From assembly GCA_942159475.1 (NCBI GenBank), contig OW804096.1:137215791-137279790 (forward strand): 64,000 nt of DNA, written 5' to 3'. The first letter of the stretch is position 1, and each line of letters starts with the position of its first letter. The position numbers and the translations under genes are program-made. Below are positions 53,350-62,667 of this stretch, piece after piece. Below the pieces are notes generated by a model that saw only the letters and a program-made list of their open reading frames with translations, did not search any database and was not told the DNA's origin. Source of the stretch: Sthenelais limicola. Lineage: Eukaryota; Annelida; Polychaeta; Phyllodocida; Sigalionidae.

Positions 53350-53546
53350 TGGGTAAGATTTTCAGAAAATGCACAATCGACTGCTCTACAAACTTGGTAA
53401 CTTCTGTTAAATTAGACAGCAAAATTGTAAATAATGGGTATATCAGGCATTGTATCTTTGGCATTGTGTTGATTAGAAATATCTCTTTCATTGTGTTAAA
53501 CTGCATTTTGAACGTCACTTTTCACTTACATTTGGGTTATTTGAAA
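53350..53546 (+). mobile_element. Family A MITE, diverged, right end missing
   Basis: Relative of the copy at 10267 (shares AACGTCACTTTTC); stops at GGGTTATTTGAAA. Confidence 0.83.
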
Positions 53547-53609
53547 TATAATTCTAACCATATTTATGCGGATATCATTGAAATAAATAGGTCAACAACG
53601 TTTTTAAAG

Positions 53610-54700
53610 CCACATTCTCAGCTATTACGATAAATCAATCTTACTAAATGTACTCATATTCTATACAAGTTTTACTCATATTGTGACTTATATGACTGGA
53701 TTTATCAATATTCTACTGCTGTTATATGTTTATACAAGAGTTACTCATATTATGACTTATAGGACTGGATTTATCAATATTGTGCTGCTGTTATATGTTT
53801 ATACAAGAGTTACTCATATTATGACTTATAGGACTGGATTCATCAATATTCTGCTGCTGTTATATGTTTATACAAGAGTTACTCATATTATGACTTATAG
53901 GACTGGATGTATCAATATTCTGCTGCTGTTATATGTTTATACAAGAGTTACTCATATTATGACTTATAGGACTAGATTTATCAATATTCTGCTGCTGTTA
54001 TATGTTTATACAAGAGTTACACATATTATGACTTATAGGACTGGATTTATCAATATTCTGCTGCTGTTATATGTTTATACAAGAGTTACTCATATTATGA
54101 CTTATAGGACTAGATTTATCAATATTCTGCTGCTGTTATATGTTTATACAAGAGTTACACATATTATGACTTATAGGACTGGATTTATCAATATTCTGCT
54201 GCTGTTATATGTTTATACAAGAGTTACTCATATTATGACTAATAGGACTGGATTTATCAATATTCTGCTGCTGTTATATGTTTATACAATAGTTACTCAT
54301 ATTATGACTTATAGGACTGGATTTATCAATATTCTGCTGCTGTTATATGTTTATACAATAGTTACTCATATTATGACTAATAGGACTGTATTCATCAATA
54401 TTCTGCTGCTGTTATATGTTTATACAAGAGTTACTCATATTCTGACTTATAGGACTGAATTTATCAATATTCTGCTGCTGTTATATGTTTATACAAGATT
54501 TACTCATATTATGACTTATAGGATTGGATTCATCAATATTCTGCTGCAGTTATATGTTTATACAAGAGTTACTCATATTATGACTTATAGGACTGGATTT
54601 ATCAATATTCTGCTGCTGTTATATGTTTATACAAGTGTTACCCATATTATGACTTATATGACTGAATTCATCAATATTCTGCTAAGTATACTGTCTCTTT
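53610..54700 (+). repeat. 69-bp tandem array of family H, about 15 units
   Basis: Head ATTCTCAGCTATTACGAT, then units with GACTTATAGGACTGGATTTA, TCAATATTCTGCTGCTGTTA and TATGTTTATACAAGAGTTAC. Because 69 is a multiple of three, a 348-codon frame (53683-54729) encodes a repeated 23-residue hydrophobic peptide (INILLLLYVYT). Differences between units are mostly amino-acid changing, which argues against a selected protein. Confidence 0.95.
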
Positions 54701-54910
54701 TGGATGGTTTAGCGCCCTTAGTTATATGACCTGTATCAAATTACAAGACATTAAGTGCATCTGAATGTATCATTGTGCTTCGAGGCTCATCCTATTGAGT
54801 ATACTTTAGTTACTTTCGTTACTTATAGTCCAATTACGTACAGATATATTAGATCGTATTGAGGGGTCATATTGACCTTAGGGCCTACATAATACATACA
54901 AATACGGTAC
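54701..54910. other. No gene seen
   Basis: 54700-54800 shares scattered motifs with family B interiors (GGATGGTTTAGCGCCCTTAG), probably a fragment. Confidence 0.35.
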
Positions 54911-54964
54911 TTATTTGAGTGGATTGGTGAAGGTAAATTGTACATTTTCTGAAAATCTGACACA
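54911..54964 (+). mobile_element. Family A MITE, right end fragment
   Basis: TTGAGTGGATTGGTGAAGG to CTGACACATATATG. Confidence 0.8.
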
Positions 54965-56297
54965 TATATGTTGCATGGGATATCCATAAATAAAGGATTC
55001 TTTCTAAACTGGGTTTATCTTAAGATGAACCAGCCATAGAATATTCCATGAAAATATAATGGTATTTACAGCCTTGTCAACGAAGCTAAAATGCATCTTA
55101 GGATTCTTGAGTATAACAATGTTGCACAAGGTAAAGGGAAGAAGAACACAAATCTCTGGAACCAACTCATATGTGAACTGGAGGAATAACAGGTGTAAAA
55201 TCGCAGAGACAGAAGGTATATGGTATAACACTTGATGAATTATGATTGTGAGTTAATATCTCCAAAATAATTGCAAGCTTCGTATGAAACCTGTTTGTTC
55301 AGGAGGGATGAGATGAAAGAGAAAAACTGAAAATACAAAAAAAAAATACAAAATAAAGAGGGACACAATAATTGAACGTTGATTAGAATTGTATGAGCCT
55401 AGACGGCAAGATATGTTGAATAAAACCTTTTTTTAAAAAAAATAAGATGAACCAGCCATCACAAAGAAGGCATGTAAGCCCTTATTGTATGATCGATACA
55501 ACGATAATCATTGTAATCACTGTTTTAAGTTTAAATTGCATTTGTCAATCTTTATTGTGTATCATCATTTACTATGTGTATGTAGTTAAGGATTTCATAT
55601 TGTTAGAAATCTAAGATTATAAACCTGGGCCTGGCTTGTTGGGTATCTTTAATAGGTAAAATGCTCCAAGTGAGGAGTATTGGTAAAGTAGTATAGACCT
55701 TAACGAACCGACAGGCCAATGACATTGAACTATTAAACACAACAACAAGTCGGTAAAATTTTATTGTCAAATAGAAAAATGTTATGATGTTATCTCATAA
55801 TTAAATAGTATTTTAGGTGAAATGAGCCGGGCGGGGACTGAATTGTTTAATATTTGTCAACAATTGATTTTTGATCTTGAATCGGACAGACTTATGTACA
55901 TCTCGATATCCAGTTAATTGAATTACAGGTCATACAATTTTTGTATGATCCTATAAACATCAATTATCATCGGTATTATCTCAAACGAAAAGGAAAGTAA
56001 GCAAGGGGGGCTGCTTGTCGAATGAAGGGCCCCGTTAAGTAGAAGAAAGTGATATTTTATGACTTTAAAAAAATATACATTGGACTTTATTTTATCTACC
56101 TTCTTATGATGTAAACACACCGGGGGTCATTCAGGGGTCACGTCTGTTTAACGCAGCGATCTCATATCGCAGGCCCTCATGCAACACCAACAAAATTGTA
56201 TTTATAACACGTCACAAACAGATCGCTATTAAAATTCGAGGCATGCGACATCGCAAAGAAGTCATGCAATGTTATAACACAAAGTGAGATAATTATG
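54965..56297. other. No gene seen in 1.3 kb
   Basis: AT-rich DNA; longest frames are about 75 codons and unremarkable. CTTAAGATGAACCAGCCAT occurs near 55020 and a similar segment near 55447, a short duplication. Confidence 0.4.
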
Positions 56298-56515
56298 GGT
56301 CAGATTTTCCGAAAATGTACAATTTACCACCACCAATCCACTCAAATAACCCACATTTAGGACAAATATGGGCTTCAATATGCAGTTTAACATGACAGAA
56401 CTGATACTTTAAATCGATGCGATACCAAATATACTCGGCTATACCCAGTATTCATCATTTTTCAGCCAAATTTAGGAAATTAATTTTATATGTTCTGAAA
56501 ATGCCGTATAGGGGC
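56298..56515 (-). mobile_element. Family A MITE, A2 subtype, right end decayed
   Basis: Left terminus TGGGTCAGATTTTCCG; right end reduced to TGTTCTGAAAATG. Confidence 0.85.
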
Positions 56516-56527
56516 GTAGGTTATATA

Positions 56528-56663
56528 TGGGTCGGATTTTCAGAAAATGAACAATTGGCAGCTCTACACATTTAGGAAATTCTGCTAAATTAGGTTGAAA
56601 AATGATAGTCTTAAATGTGGGTTATTTGAGAGGATTGGTGAAGATTTTCTGAAGATCTGACCC
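56528..56663 (+). mobile_element. Family A MITE, internally deleted (136 bp)
   Basis: Both termini present; about 100 bp of the interior missing, joining GGTTGAAAAATGATAG to TCTTAAATGTGGGT. Confidence 0.88.
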
Positions 56664-56806
56664 ATATCCCAGTTGCTCCCATCTAAAACAAGATGCACAG
56701 AGCTTCGTGGTTGGTTTACTGGTGCTGCCCTCTCTTGCTAAGAATTTAAATTAACGAAAAGGTTGGTATTGATTTTACAATGGGAGAAAATAGCCCCACG
56801 ATTATA

Positions 56807-57042
56807 TGGGTCAGATTTTCAGAAAATGTACAATTCACCTTCACCAATCCTCTCAAATAACCCACATTTAAGACAGAAATGAGCTTTAAAATGCAGTTTA
56901 ATATAACAGAACTGATACTTTAAATCAATGCGATACTAAATATGCCCAGATATACCTAGTATTTTTCATCTTTCAGCCTAATGCAGGAGAATTTCCTAAA
57001 TGTGTAGAGCTGCCAATTGTACATTTTCTGAAAATCTGACCC
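56807..57042 (-). mobile_element. Family A MITE, A2 subtype
   Basis: Near twin of 47912-48147; flanks differ (ATTATA / TATTGT), so it is a separate insertion, not a segmental duplication. Confidence 0.94.
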
Positions 57043-57153
57043 ATATTGTTATAACTACTTACATGTATGCAAATTTTTTTTCTCTCGGTCGTCGTCGTCG
57101 TTGTTGTTGAGCTGGTTCTGTATGTGGAGAGGGGTGGCGAGCTCCTCCCTTCA

Positions 57154-57390
57154 TGGGTGAAATCGCCAGAAAATGTACAATCCAACTTCACCAATCCTCT
57201 CAAATAACCCAAATTTCAGACGAGAATTATGTTTAAAATTCAGTTCAACCTAACCAAAGAGATTGCTAGAATCAAGGCAATGCCGAATATACTCGAATTT
57301 ACCTAGTATTGACCAACTTGCAGCATAATTTAGCAGAATTTACTGAATGTGTACATCTGCCAATTGTACATTTTCTGAACATCTCACCCA
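57154..57390 (-). mobile_element. Family A MITE, A1 subtype, mixed termini
   Basis: Left end TGGGTGAAATCGCCAG, right end CTGAACATCTCACCCA. Confidence 0.92.
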
Positions 57391-57513
57391 CATATGGTTC
57401 ACTGGCCTATTGATTTGGTTAGAATCAGTATTTAAAAAAGGTAAAAGTAGACAGGCGGGACGTGATTTCAGTTGCATCTCTATTCTCTTTTACCATAATG
57501 TTTTCAATATACA

Positions 57514-57825
57514 TGTGATGCGTTCCAGGAAAATGAGTCACAAGTCGCGAAATTGATATTTTTTCAACGTGTTTTTCCATAAGATCTCTTGATTGAAATG
57601 TTCTGATTCTTAGAGGGTTTAACTCTTATAGTCATCTGAATTCCAGGACATTGTATTAAATACATCCATGCGTTTTGAAGGCCTTCGTATGGAGTATATT
57701 TAGTTACATTATTGGTAATTACCGATCCAGAAACATTGCAAACCTGTTTTTTTTTCAAGAATAAAAATGTCAGACTTAAATGATAGAAGCACCCATTATA
57801 GGTGTCTTATTGTTCACTATCAGAT
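57514..57825. mobile_element. Family B element, right end missing
   Basis: Starts GTGATGCGTTCCAGG; truncated after GTTCACTATCA. Confidence 0.86.
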
Positions 57826-57922
57826 CTCAGCGTATACAATACATTGAGAGGGACCATTCCTTTTCAGTACCGCACTATAACAGAAATGTATTGTTTATTG
57901 AATAAAAGTTTTATATATATAT

Positions 57923-58333
57923 GTGATGTGTTTCGGGGAAATGAGTCATAAGTCGCAAAATGTATATTTTTCAATGTGTTTCTTTTACAAGATCTCTTTA
58001 ATGAAATGTTCTGATCTTTAGGGGGTTTAGCACTTATAGACATAAGAAGCCATATCATAAATTTCGGGACATTGTATTATATATATACTTGCGTTTGGAA
58101 GGCCTTTGTATGGAGTGTATTTAGTTACTTTACTGGTAATCACCCATCTAGAAACATTGCAAACTTTTTTTTTTTTCAAAAATAAAAATATCGAACTTAA
58201 AATATAAAAATACTTATTAGGTGTCCTAGTGTTTACTACCATTGGAATCACCTTGATCTCCTCTTTTCAAATATGGTGATATCCCAAAATCCATTTTTTG
58301 CGACTTATGACTTATTTTCCTGAAACACATCAC
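57923..58333. mobile_element. Family B element, full length
   Basis: Ends GTGATGTGTTTCGGG and CCTGAAACACATCAC; flanked by (TA)n on both sides. Confidence 0.93.
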
Positions 58334-58635
58334 ATATATTATATATATATTATAACATATATTACATATATTAATGATTATATTGAACTAAAATTATGTT
58401 TCAAACTCTTTTTCGAGGATATAATATTATAAAGCTTCACTCCTGAGTTTGTGTTTCAGAATGATGATATAGATGGTATAATCAGCTGTTAGGATAGGTT
58501 TGTGGCCGCTTCAACTTGTAACCAGATCGACCACCCATATCCTGTAACCCTATCCAGCAGGAAACCGATGAGAGGAATATCAACCAGAAAATAAATAAAC
58601 AGAAAATGGCATCATGTGATATCTTACACCAATAT
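58334..58635. other. No gene seen
   Basis: (TA)n followed by unique AT-rich DNA. Confidence 0.35.
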
Positions 58636-59044
58636 GTGATGTGTTTCAGGAAAATGAGTCATAAGTCGCAAACAATAGATTTTGAGATACCATTATATTT
58701 GAAAAGATGACATCAAGCCGATTCCAATGATAGTAAGCAGTCTAATAATCTCATAAGTATTTCTAGATTTTAAGTTTGATATTTTCGTTTGTGAAAAAAA
58801 AAGGTTTTCAATATTTCTTGGGGTGAATAAACAGTAAAGTAACTAAATTTAGTCCATATGAGGACCTTTAAAACTAAAGAATATACTACATAGATTATCC
58901 TGAAATTTGATACATCGATTGATATAGGTATAAGTGATGAACTCTGAAAGAATCAGACCAGACCAATAATGTGATCTTGTGAAAAAAACCACTTTGAAAA
59001 ATATCGATTTTGCGACTTATGACAATTTTCCTGAAACACATCAC
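58636..59044. mobile_element. Family B element, full length
   Basis: Best-preserved termini of the family (GTGATGTGTTTCAGG at both ends), flanked by AT on each side. Confidence 0.94.
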
Positions 59045-59135
59045 ATATGTTTACCACGAAACACTGCCATACAGACAAAACAGTCTAAATAATAAAATGT
59101 TAAAGATGACATCATGCAGTGTTTAGAGTGCTTGT

Positions 59136-59370
59136 GGGTCAGATTTTCAGAAAATGTACAACCTAACTTCGCCAATCTTCTCAAATAACCCAAATTTCAG
59201 ACGAAAATAAAGTTCAAAATACAGTTCATCCTAACCAAACAGATTGCTAGAATCAATACAATGCCAAATATACTCGAATTTACCTAGTATTGACCAAATT
59301 GCATCCTAACTTTGCAGAATTTACTAAATGTGTTCCGCTGCCAATTGTACATTTTCTGAAAATCTGACCC
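59136..59370 (-). mobile_element. Family A MITE, A1 subtype
   Basis: Full length, intact termini. Confidence 0.93.
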
Positions 59371-59387
59371 TTGTGTGCTTATGGGAC

Positions 59388-59612
59388 AACCCGCCAAAAA
59401 TATAGAATCAGCAGCTTTACACATTTAGTAAATTCTGCTAAAAGATCATTTAAATACTAGATAATATATATTATATGAATATAGTAGGTTTTGTCTTGAT
59501 TTAAAAACCTGTGCGGTTATGCTGAACTGTATTTTGAACTTTAATTATGTCTAATATTTGGATTATTTGGGAGGATTTCTTCAAGGCAAATTGTACATTT
59601 TGTTAATGACTG
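59388..59612 (+). mobile_element. Family A MITE, old diverged copy
   Basis: AATCAGCAGCTTTACACATT is recognisable; both termini decayed. Confidence 0.75.
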
Positions 59613-59646
59613 CACTCATAAATCTCTGAAGTATTGGATCCTTGTA

Positions 59647-59883
59647 TGGGTCAGATCCTCAGAAAATGTACAATTCACCTTTACAAATCCTCTCAATTAA
59701 CCCATATTTAAGACTGAAATGAGCTTTAAAATGCAGTTTAAGATTACAAATCAGATACTTTAAATCAACGAGATACCAAATATAGTCAGAAATACCGGGT
59801 ATTCATCATTTTTCTGCCTAATTTAGCAGAATTTTCTAAATGTGTAGAGCTGCCAATTGTACATTTTCTGATGGTCTGACCCA
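59647..59883 (-). mobile_element. Family A MITE, A2 subtype
   Basis: Full length; right end TTCTGATGGTCTGACCCA followed by TATAG. Confidence 0.92.
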
Positions 59884-60299
59884 TATAGATGATACCATTT
59901 GGTACTGGTACTGTGTACTTTCCCTTTGTCATATGACATGGACCCGTTGCATAACAAATCGTTACTTAAGATTCTCGTCCTTCCTCTGCTACTTTTCCTT
60001 GTTAAACAGCTGGTAGGGATTCATAAGGGGAGCAATTTTGCTGTACAGACAATTTTTATTCCTACATTCCTGATATCGGTATAACTATGACAAGAAAGGT
60101 ACCCTAATATATTGTAGCATATAAAAGTACTTAATGTTCTAAAATCTGTGATCTCCCCAGCTGTTTTTCTTCCCTGTACAGTTCCGCCAGCTCTGTCCGG
60201 AGGACATTATATATGTACAGAATATCCACACTCTATTTAAAGCCCCTGTTGGGAACTAGAAAAGATTTAGGTCATGCCTCTATGTCCCACCATTCAAGG
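59884..60299. other. No gene seen
   Basis: Unique-looking DNA with short ORFs only. Confidence 0.35.
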
Positions 60300-60385
60300 C
60301 AACAAGGGATTCTCTAGCAACGCGTCCCACAAGAGTCCCTAGCAACGTGTCTTGCGCCCTTGGCAATGCGTCCCATCACATGACT
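60300..60385. repeat. Three degenerate ~33-bp repeats
   Basis: CTAGCAACGCGTCCC, CTAGCAACGTGTCTT and TTGGCAATGCGTCCC in tandem at about 33-36 bp spacing; each contains a TAGCAAC-type half of an RFX X-box. Confidence 0.5.
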
Positions 60386-60459
60386 GCCTCTTGAATGAAA
60401 AAATGTAATGACAACATCCCTTTGATGGACCATGGGACCCTCTATATCCCTGATAACGC

Positions 60460-60890
60460 AGGATTGGAGGGTGAGAGTGAAGAAGAGGGAAGGGAGAGGG
60501 TGGGGGAATCGGAGAGGGGGAGGGGAAAAAGGTGTGAAACACAGAGAAGAGGGGGAGGGAAAAGAGGGGAGGGAGAGGGTGCAGGAGGGGAAGGGGAGGG
60601 AAGGGAGGACGAGGAGAAGGAAGGGGTGGGGGAGAGTGAAGAAGAGGGAGAGGCTGGGGAAATCGATCGGGGAGGAAAAATGATATGACACACAGAGAAG
60701 AGGGGAAGGGAAAGGAGGGTGTAGGAGAGGGAAGGGGGAGGGAAGAGTGGGGGAGGGAGGGAAAGCGGGGAGGAAGAGATTGGGGGAACTGGAGAGGGGA
60801 GGGAACGGGTGAAAGGTATGAGAGACAGAAGAAGGGAAAAGAGGGAGAGGGGTAAGTGCGGAAGAGAGGGGGACCGTCGGGAGGACGGGT
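60460..60890 (+). repeat. Purine-rich (GGGAGA)n tract
   Basis: About 400 bp almost entirely of A and G on the plus strand (units such as GGGGAGGGAAGAG). Open frames on both strands here are low-complexity. Such mirror-type purine tracts can form triplex DNA. Confidence 0.93.
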
Positions 60891-60905
60891 ACTTTGCTAA
60901 TTACT

Positions 60906-60912
60906 TATATAA
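60906..60912 (+). promoter_or_regulatory. Possible TATA box of the coiled-coil gene
   Basis: TATATAA lies 171 bp before the ATG at 61077, which would give a ~140-nt 5' UTR. Position is reasonable; not otherwise supported. Confidence 0.35.
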
Positions 60913-61076
60913 TCTGAAATATTGTTTCTAGAACTTAAACTGAGAATAGCATTGTCAAAATCAAAGTATGCAACAGGCACCGCATCCTCGAGGACGTCCT
61001 GGAGTAACTCACGTCCAATCCTTCAGCTCAGTCACTTTACATCCTTCAGCTCCTCAGTCACTTCACAGCATTCAAC

Positions 61077-61726
61077 ATGGCAACATGGGTTCTCTCCTTC
61101 ACTCTCCTTCTATCCACAGCAACTTGTGCTTTTTCTGCACCCCTCGGGCAGAGAAATGAGACAAGGTATGCTCCTGTCAAGACTCTTCAAGGCCAATTCG
61201 AGTTTTATGTCGAGGAAAGCACCGTGGATGAAATGAAGGAGATGAAAGAAAGCATTAAGGAGGAGCTGGGAGAGGTGAAGAAATATATAGGTGAGATTTT
61301 CAGAAAATGTACAATTCACTTTTATCAATCGTCTCAAATAACCCAAATTTCAGACGGAAATTAAGTTCAAAATACAGTTCAACCTAACCACACAGATTGC
61401 TAGAATCAATGCAATGCCAAATATACTCGAATTTATTAAGTATTGACTAAATTGCAACCTAATTTAGCAGAATTTAGTAAATGTGTACAGCTGCTAATTG
61501 TACATTTTCTGAAAATCTGACCCATGTAGAGCACTTGGTTTCTACGAGTATAGTGGATCTTACCAAACATGTGGCGACTCAGGCAGAGGAAATTGAAGAA
61601 CTGGAAATAAATGTGAAGGCACTGAGGGAAAGTTTGGCGGACAAGTTAGACGAGAATGACAGGAAGATTGCGTGGGCCATCACTGATGGTAGTCTGGCCC
61701 CAAGGAACACTTCTTGGGTGCAGGAG
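61077..61726 (+). CDS. Secreted coiled-coil protein, first two exons
   Basis: Exon 1 is 61077-61290, exon 2 is 61530-61726; the gene probably continues outside the window. The start ATG sits in a good context (CAACATGG). Residues 1-20 are a classic signal peptide (MATWVLSFTLLLSTATCAFS). Residues 48-71 and about 75-120 form heptad-rich, charged helices (VDEMKEMKESIKEELGEVKK; EEIEELEINVKALRESLADK). N-glycosylation sequons occur at NET and NTS. Intron 1 has a consensus donor AG|GTGAGA and acceptor TGTAG|AG, phase 1, and splicing gives ...KKYI-E-HLVS in frame across one continuous helix. Exon 2 ends GTGCAGGAG|GTTTGT, phase 0. The 137 residues seen do not identify a family; many invertebrate secreted proteins start with such a stalk before a C-terminal recognition domain. 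Splicing is predicted, not observed. Confidence 0.6.
61288..61524 (-). mobile_element. Family A MITE (A1) forming intron 1 of the coiled-coil gene
   Basis: An otherwise ordinary A1 copy whose left terminus TGGGTCAGAT has become TAGGTGAGAT, a consensus 5' splice site. The other terminus CTGACCCA plus flanking TGTAG gives the acceptor. The intron 61291-61529 is 239 bp, essentially the element alone. TA on the left and TG on the right are the likely (mutated) target duplication. See finding. Confidence 0.88.
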
Positions 61727-61776
61727 GTTTGTATCAGTTATTGCACTAATATAAAACAATTTAAAAAATATATAAT

Positions 61777-62180
61777 TGTAGCGATTCGCAGAGTCTCGAC
61801 AATGAATAAACAACTTAACGAAGCCAATTCCCCGTATCTCTGTTTATTCCAGTCCGTAAAACGGCAATCTATCCGGATTACCCGGCAAGGGTAGTGTATT
61901 ACAATCCGGAGCACATAAAGGTGTCAGAACACATCAGGTAATATGATAAACACATACAATCAAATGACACATAATATAGGAATAACATGGAATATATAAA
62001 CAGAGAAGATACTCTTGCAGGAGTATATAATAAGAATTGAGGTGTAGATAAGGGATAACAAAGCATTTAGATATACTCTACTAGTAAATGCAGGGGATCA
62101 AACGCAGATCCCTCTGTGTTAAAGCAAAGGTTCCAATCCTTTATGGATTGGCCCTAGAGGTATGTAGCGAAACTACTACA
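61777..62180 (-). repeat. 3' LTR of the second retrotransposon
   Basis: 404 bp; in element sense it starts TGTAGTAGTTTCGCTACA and ends TCTGCGAATCGCTACA, i.e. TG...CA with TGTAG/CTACA inverted ends. The partner LTR is outside the window. Confidence 0.7.
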
Positions 62181-62183
62181 ATA

Positions 62184-62193
62184 CCCCCCCCTT
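62184..62193 (-). other. Polypurine tract
   Basis: AAGGGGGGGGTAT in element sense immediately precedes the LTR (TAT separates it), the expected plus-strand primer site. Confidence 0.7.
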
Positions 62194-62667
62194 ATTTTTA
62201 GATTTTTAAAAACCCTTTTGAAAAATCGTCATAAGAACAACTAAGTACAAAGTACTACAAGGTTTTATACGGATAAATAAAAAGAGAATTCACAATGCGA
62301 ACCTGGAAAATTAGAGTTAAGGTAGGTCTTCTTGGTGACAAAAAGGAGCAGCAAATGGTGTCCTAGCTACATACTTAACACAGACCAGGTCACTACATCT
62401 CTAATGTAAGAAAATCCGAACTAAACAAGTGAAATGACAACAGTCAAGTAAATAAAAGAGGTAAAACACATAAAGGAGCATCCGTGTCCTAACTACATAG
62501 GAAAACATGTTGAGGATTATTGATATATTTCTACACGTAGAAAAATAAAAATCCAGATACAAAAAGGTGCTTCCTGAGACCTCGAAGACATATAGAAAAA
62601 ATAGTAGGTTGAACAATACAACAACATAATCAAACACTAAATGTCTTTTGTCAAATATGAAATGCAA
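62194..62667 (-). other. 3' non-coding part of the second retrotransposon
   Basis: About 470 bp between the ORF stop and the purine tract; no ORF or repeat recognised. Confidence 0.5.

Noticed and set aside
53683..54729. 348-codon open frame with a 23-residue hydrophobic repeat, as a membrane protein gene
   Set aside because: Openness follows from a 69-bp unit without stops. Differences between units are mostly amino-acid changing (G to R, V, E; R to I, S; F to C), and other copies of the unit occur in non-coding single form.
60314..60691. Frames of 83-125 codons on both strands
   Set aside because: Low-complexity products (Pro/Ser-rich or Gly/Glu/Arg-rich) of the purine tract.
61853..61894. 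Third exon of the coiled-coil gene (acceptor TTTATTCCAG, then SVKRQSIRITRQG)
   Set aside because: It lies inside the 404-bp LTR at 61777-62180, so the acceptor-like sequence belongs to the retrotransposon.
9129..61894. Recurring peptide motif SENLTH / YLRGLVKVNCTFS in many short frames, as a small-protein family
   Set aside because: It is the translation of the family A terminal repeat; frames are short and interrupted in most copies.
62085..62165. tRNA gene (GGTTCCAATCC resembling a T arm)
   Set aside because: No matching A box or acceptor stem, and it lies within the LTR.
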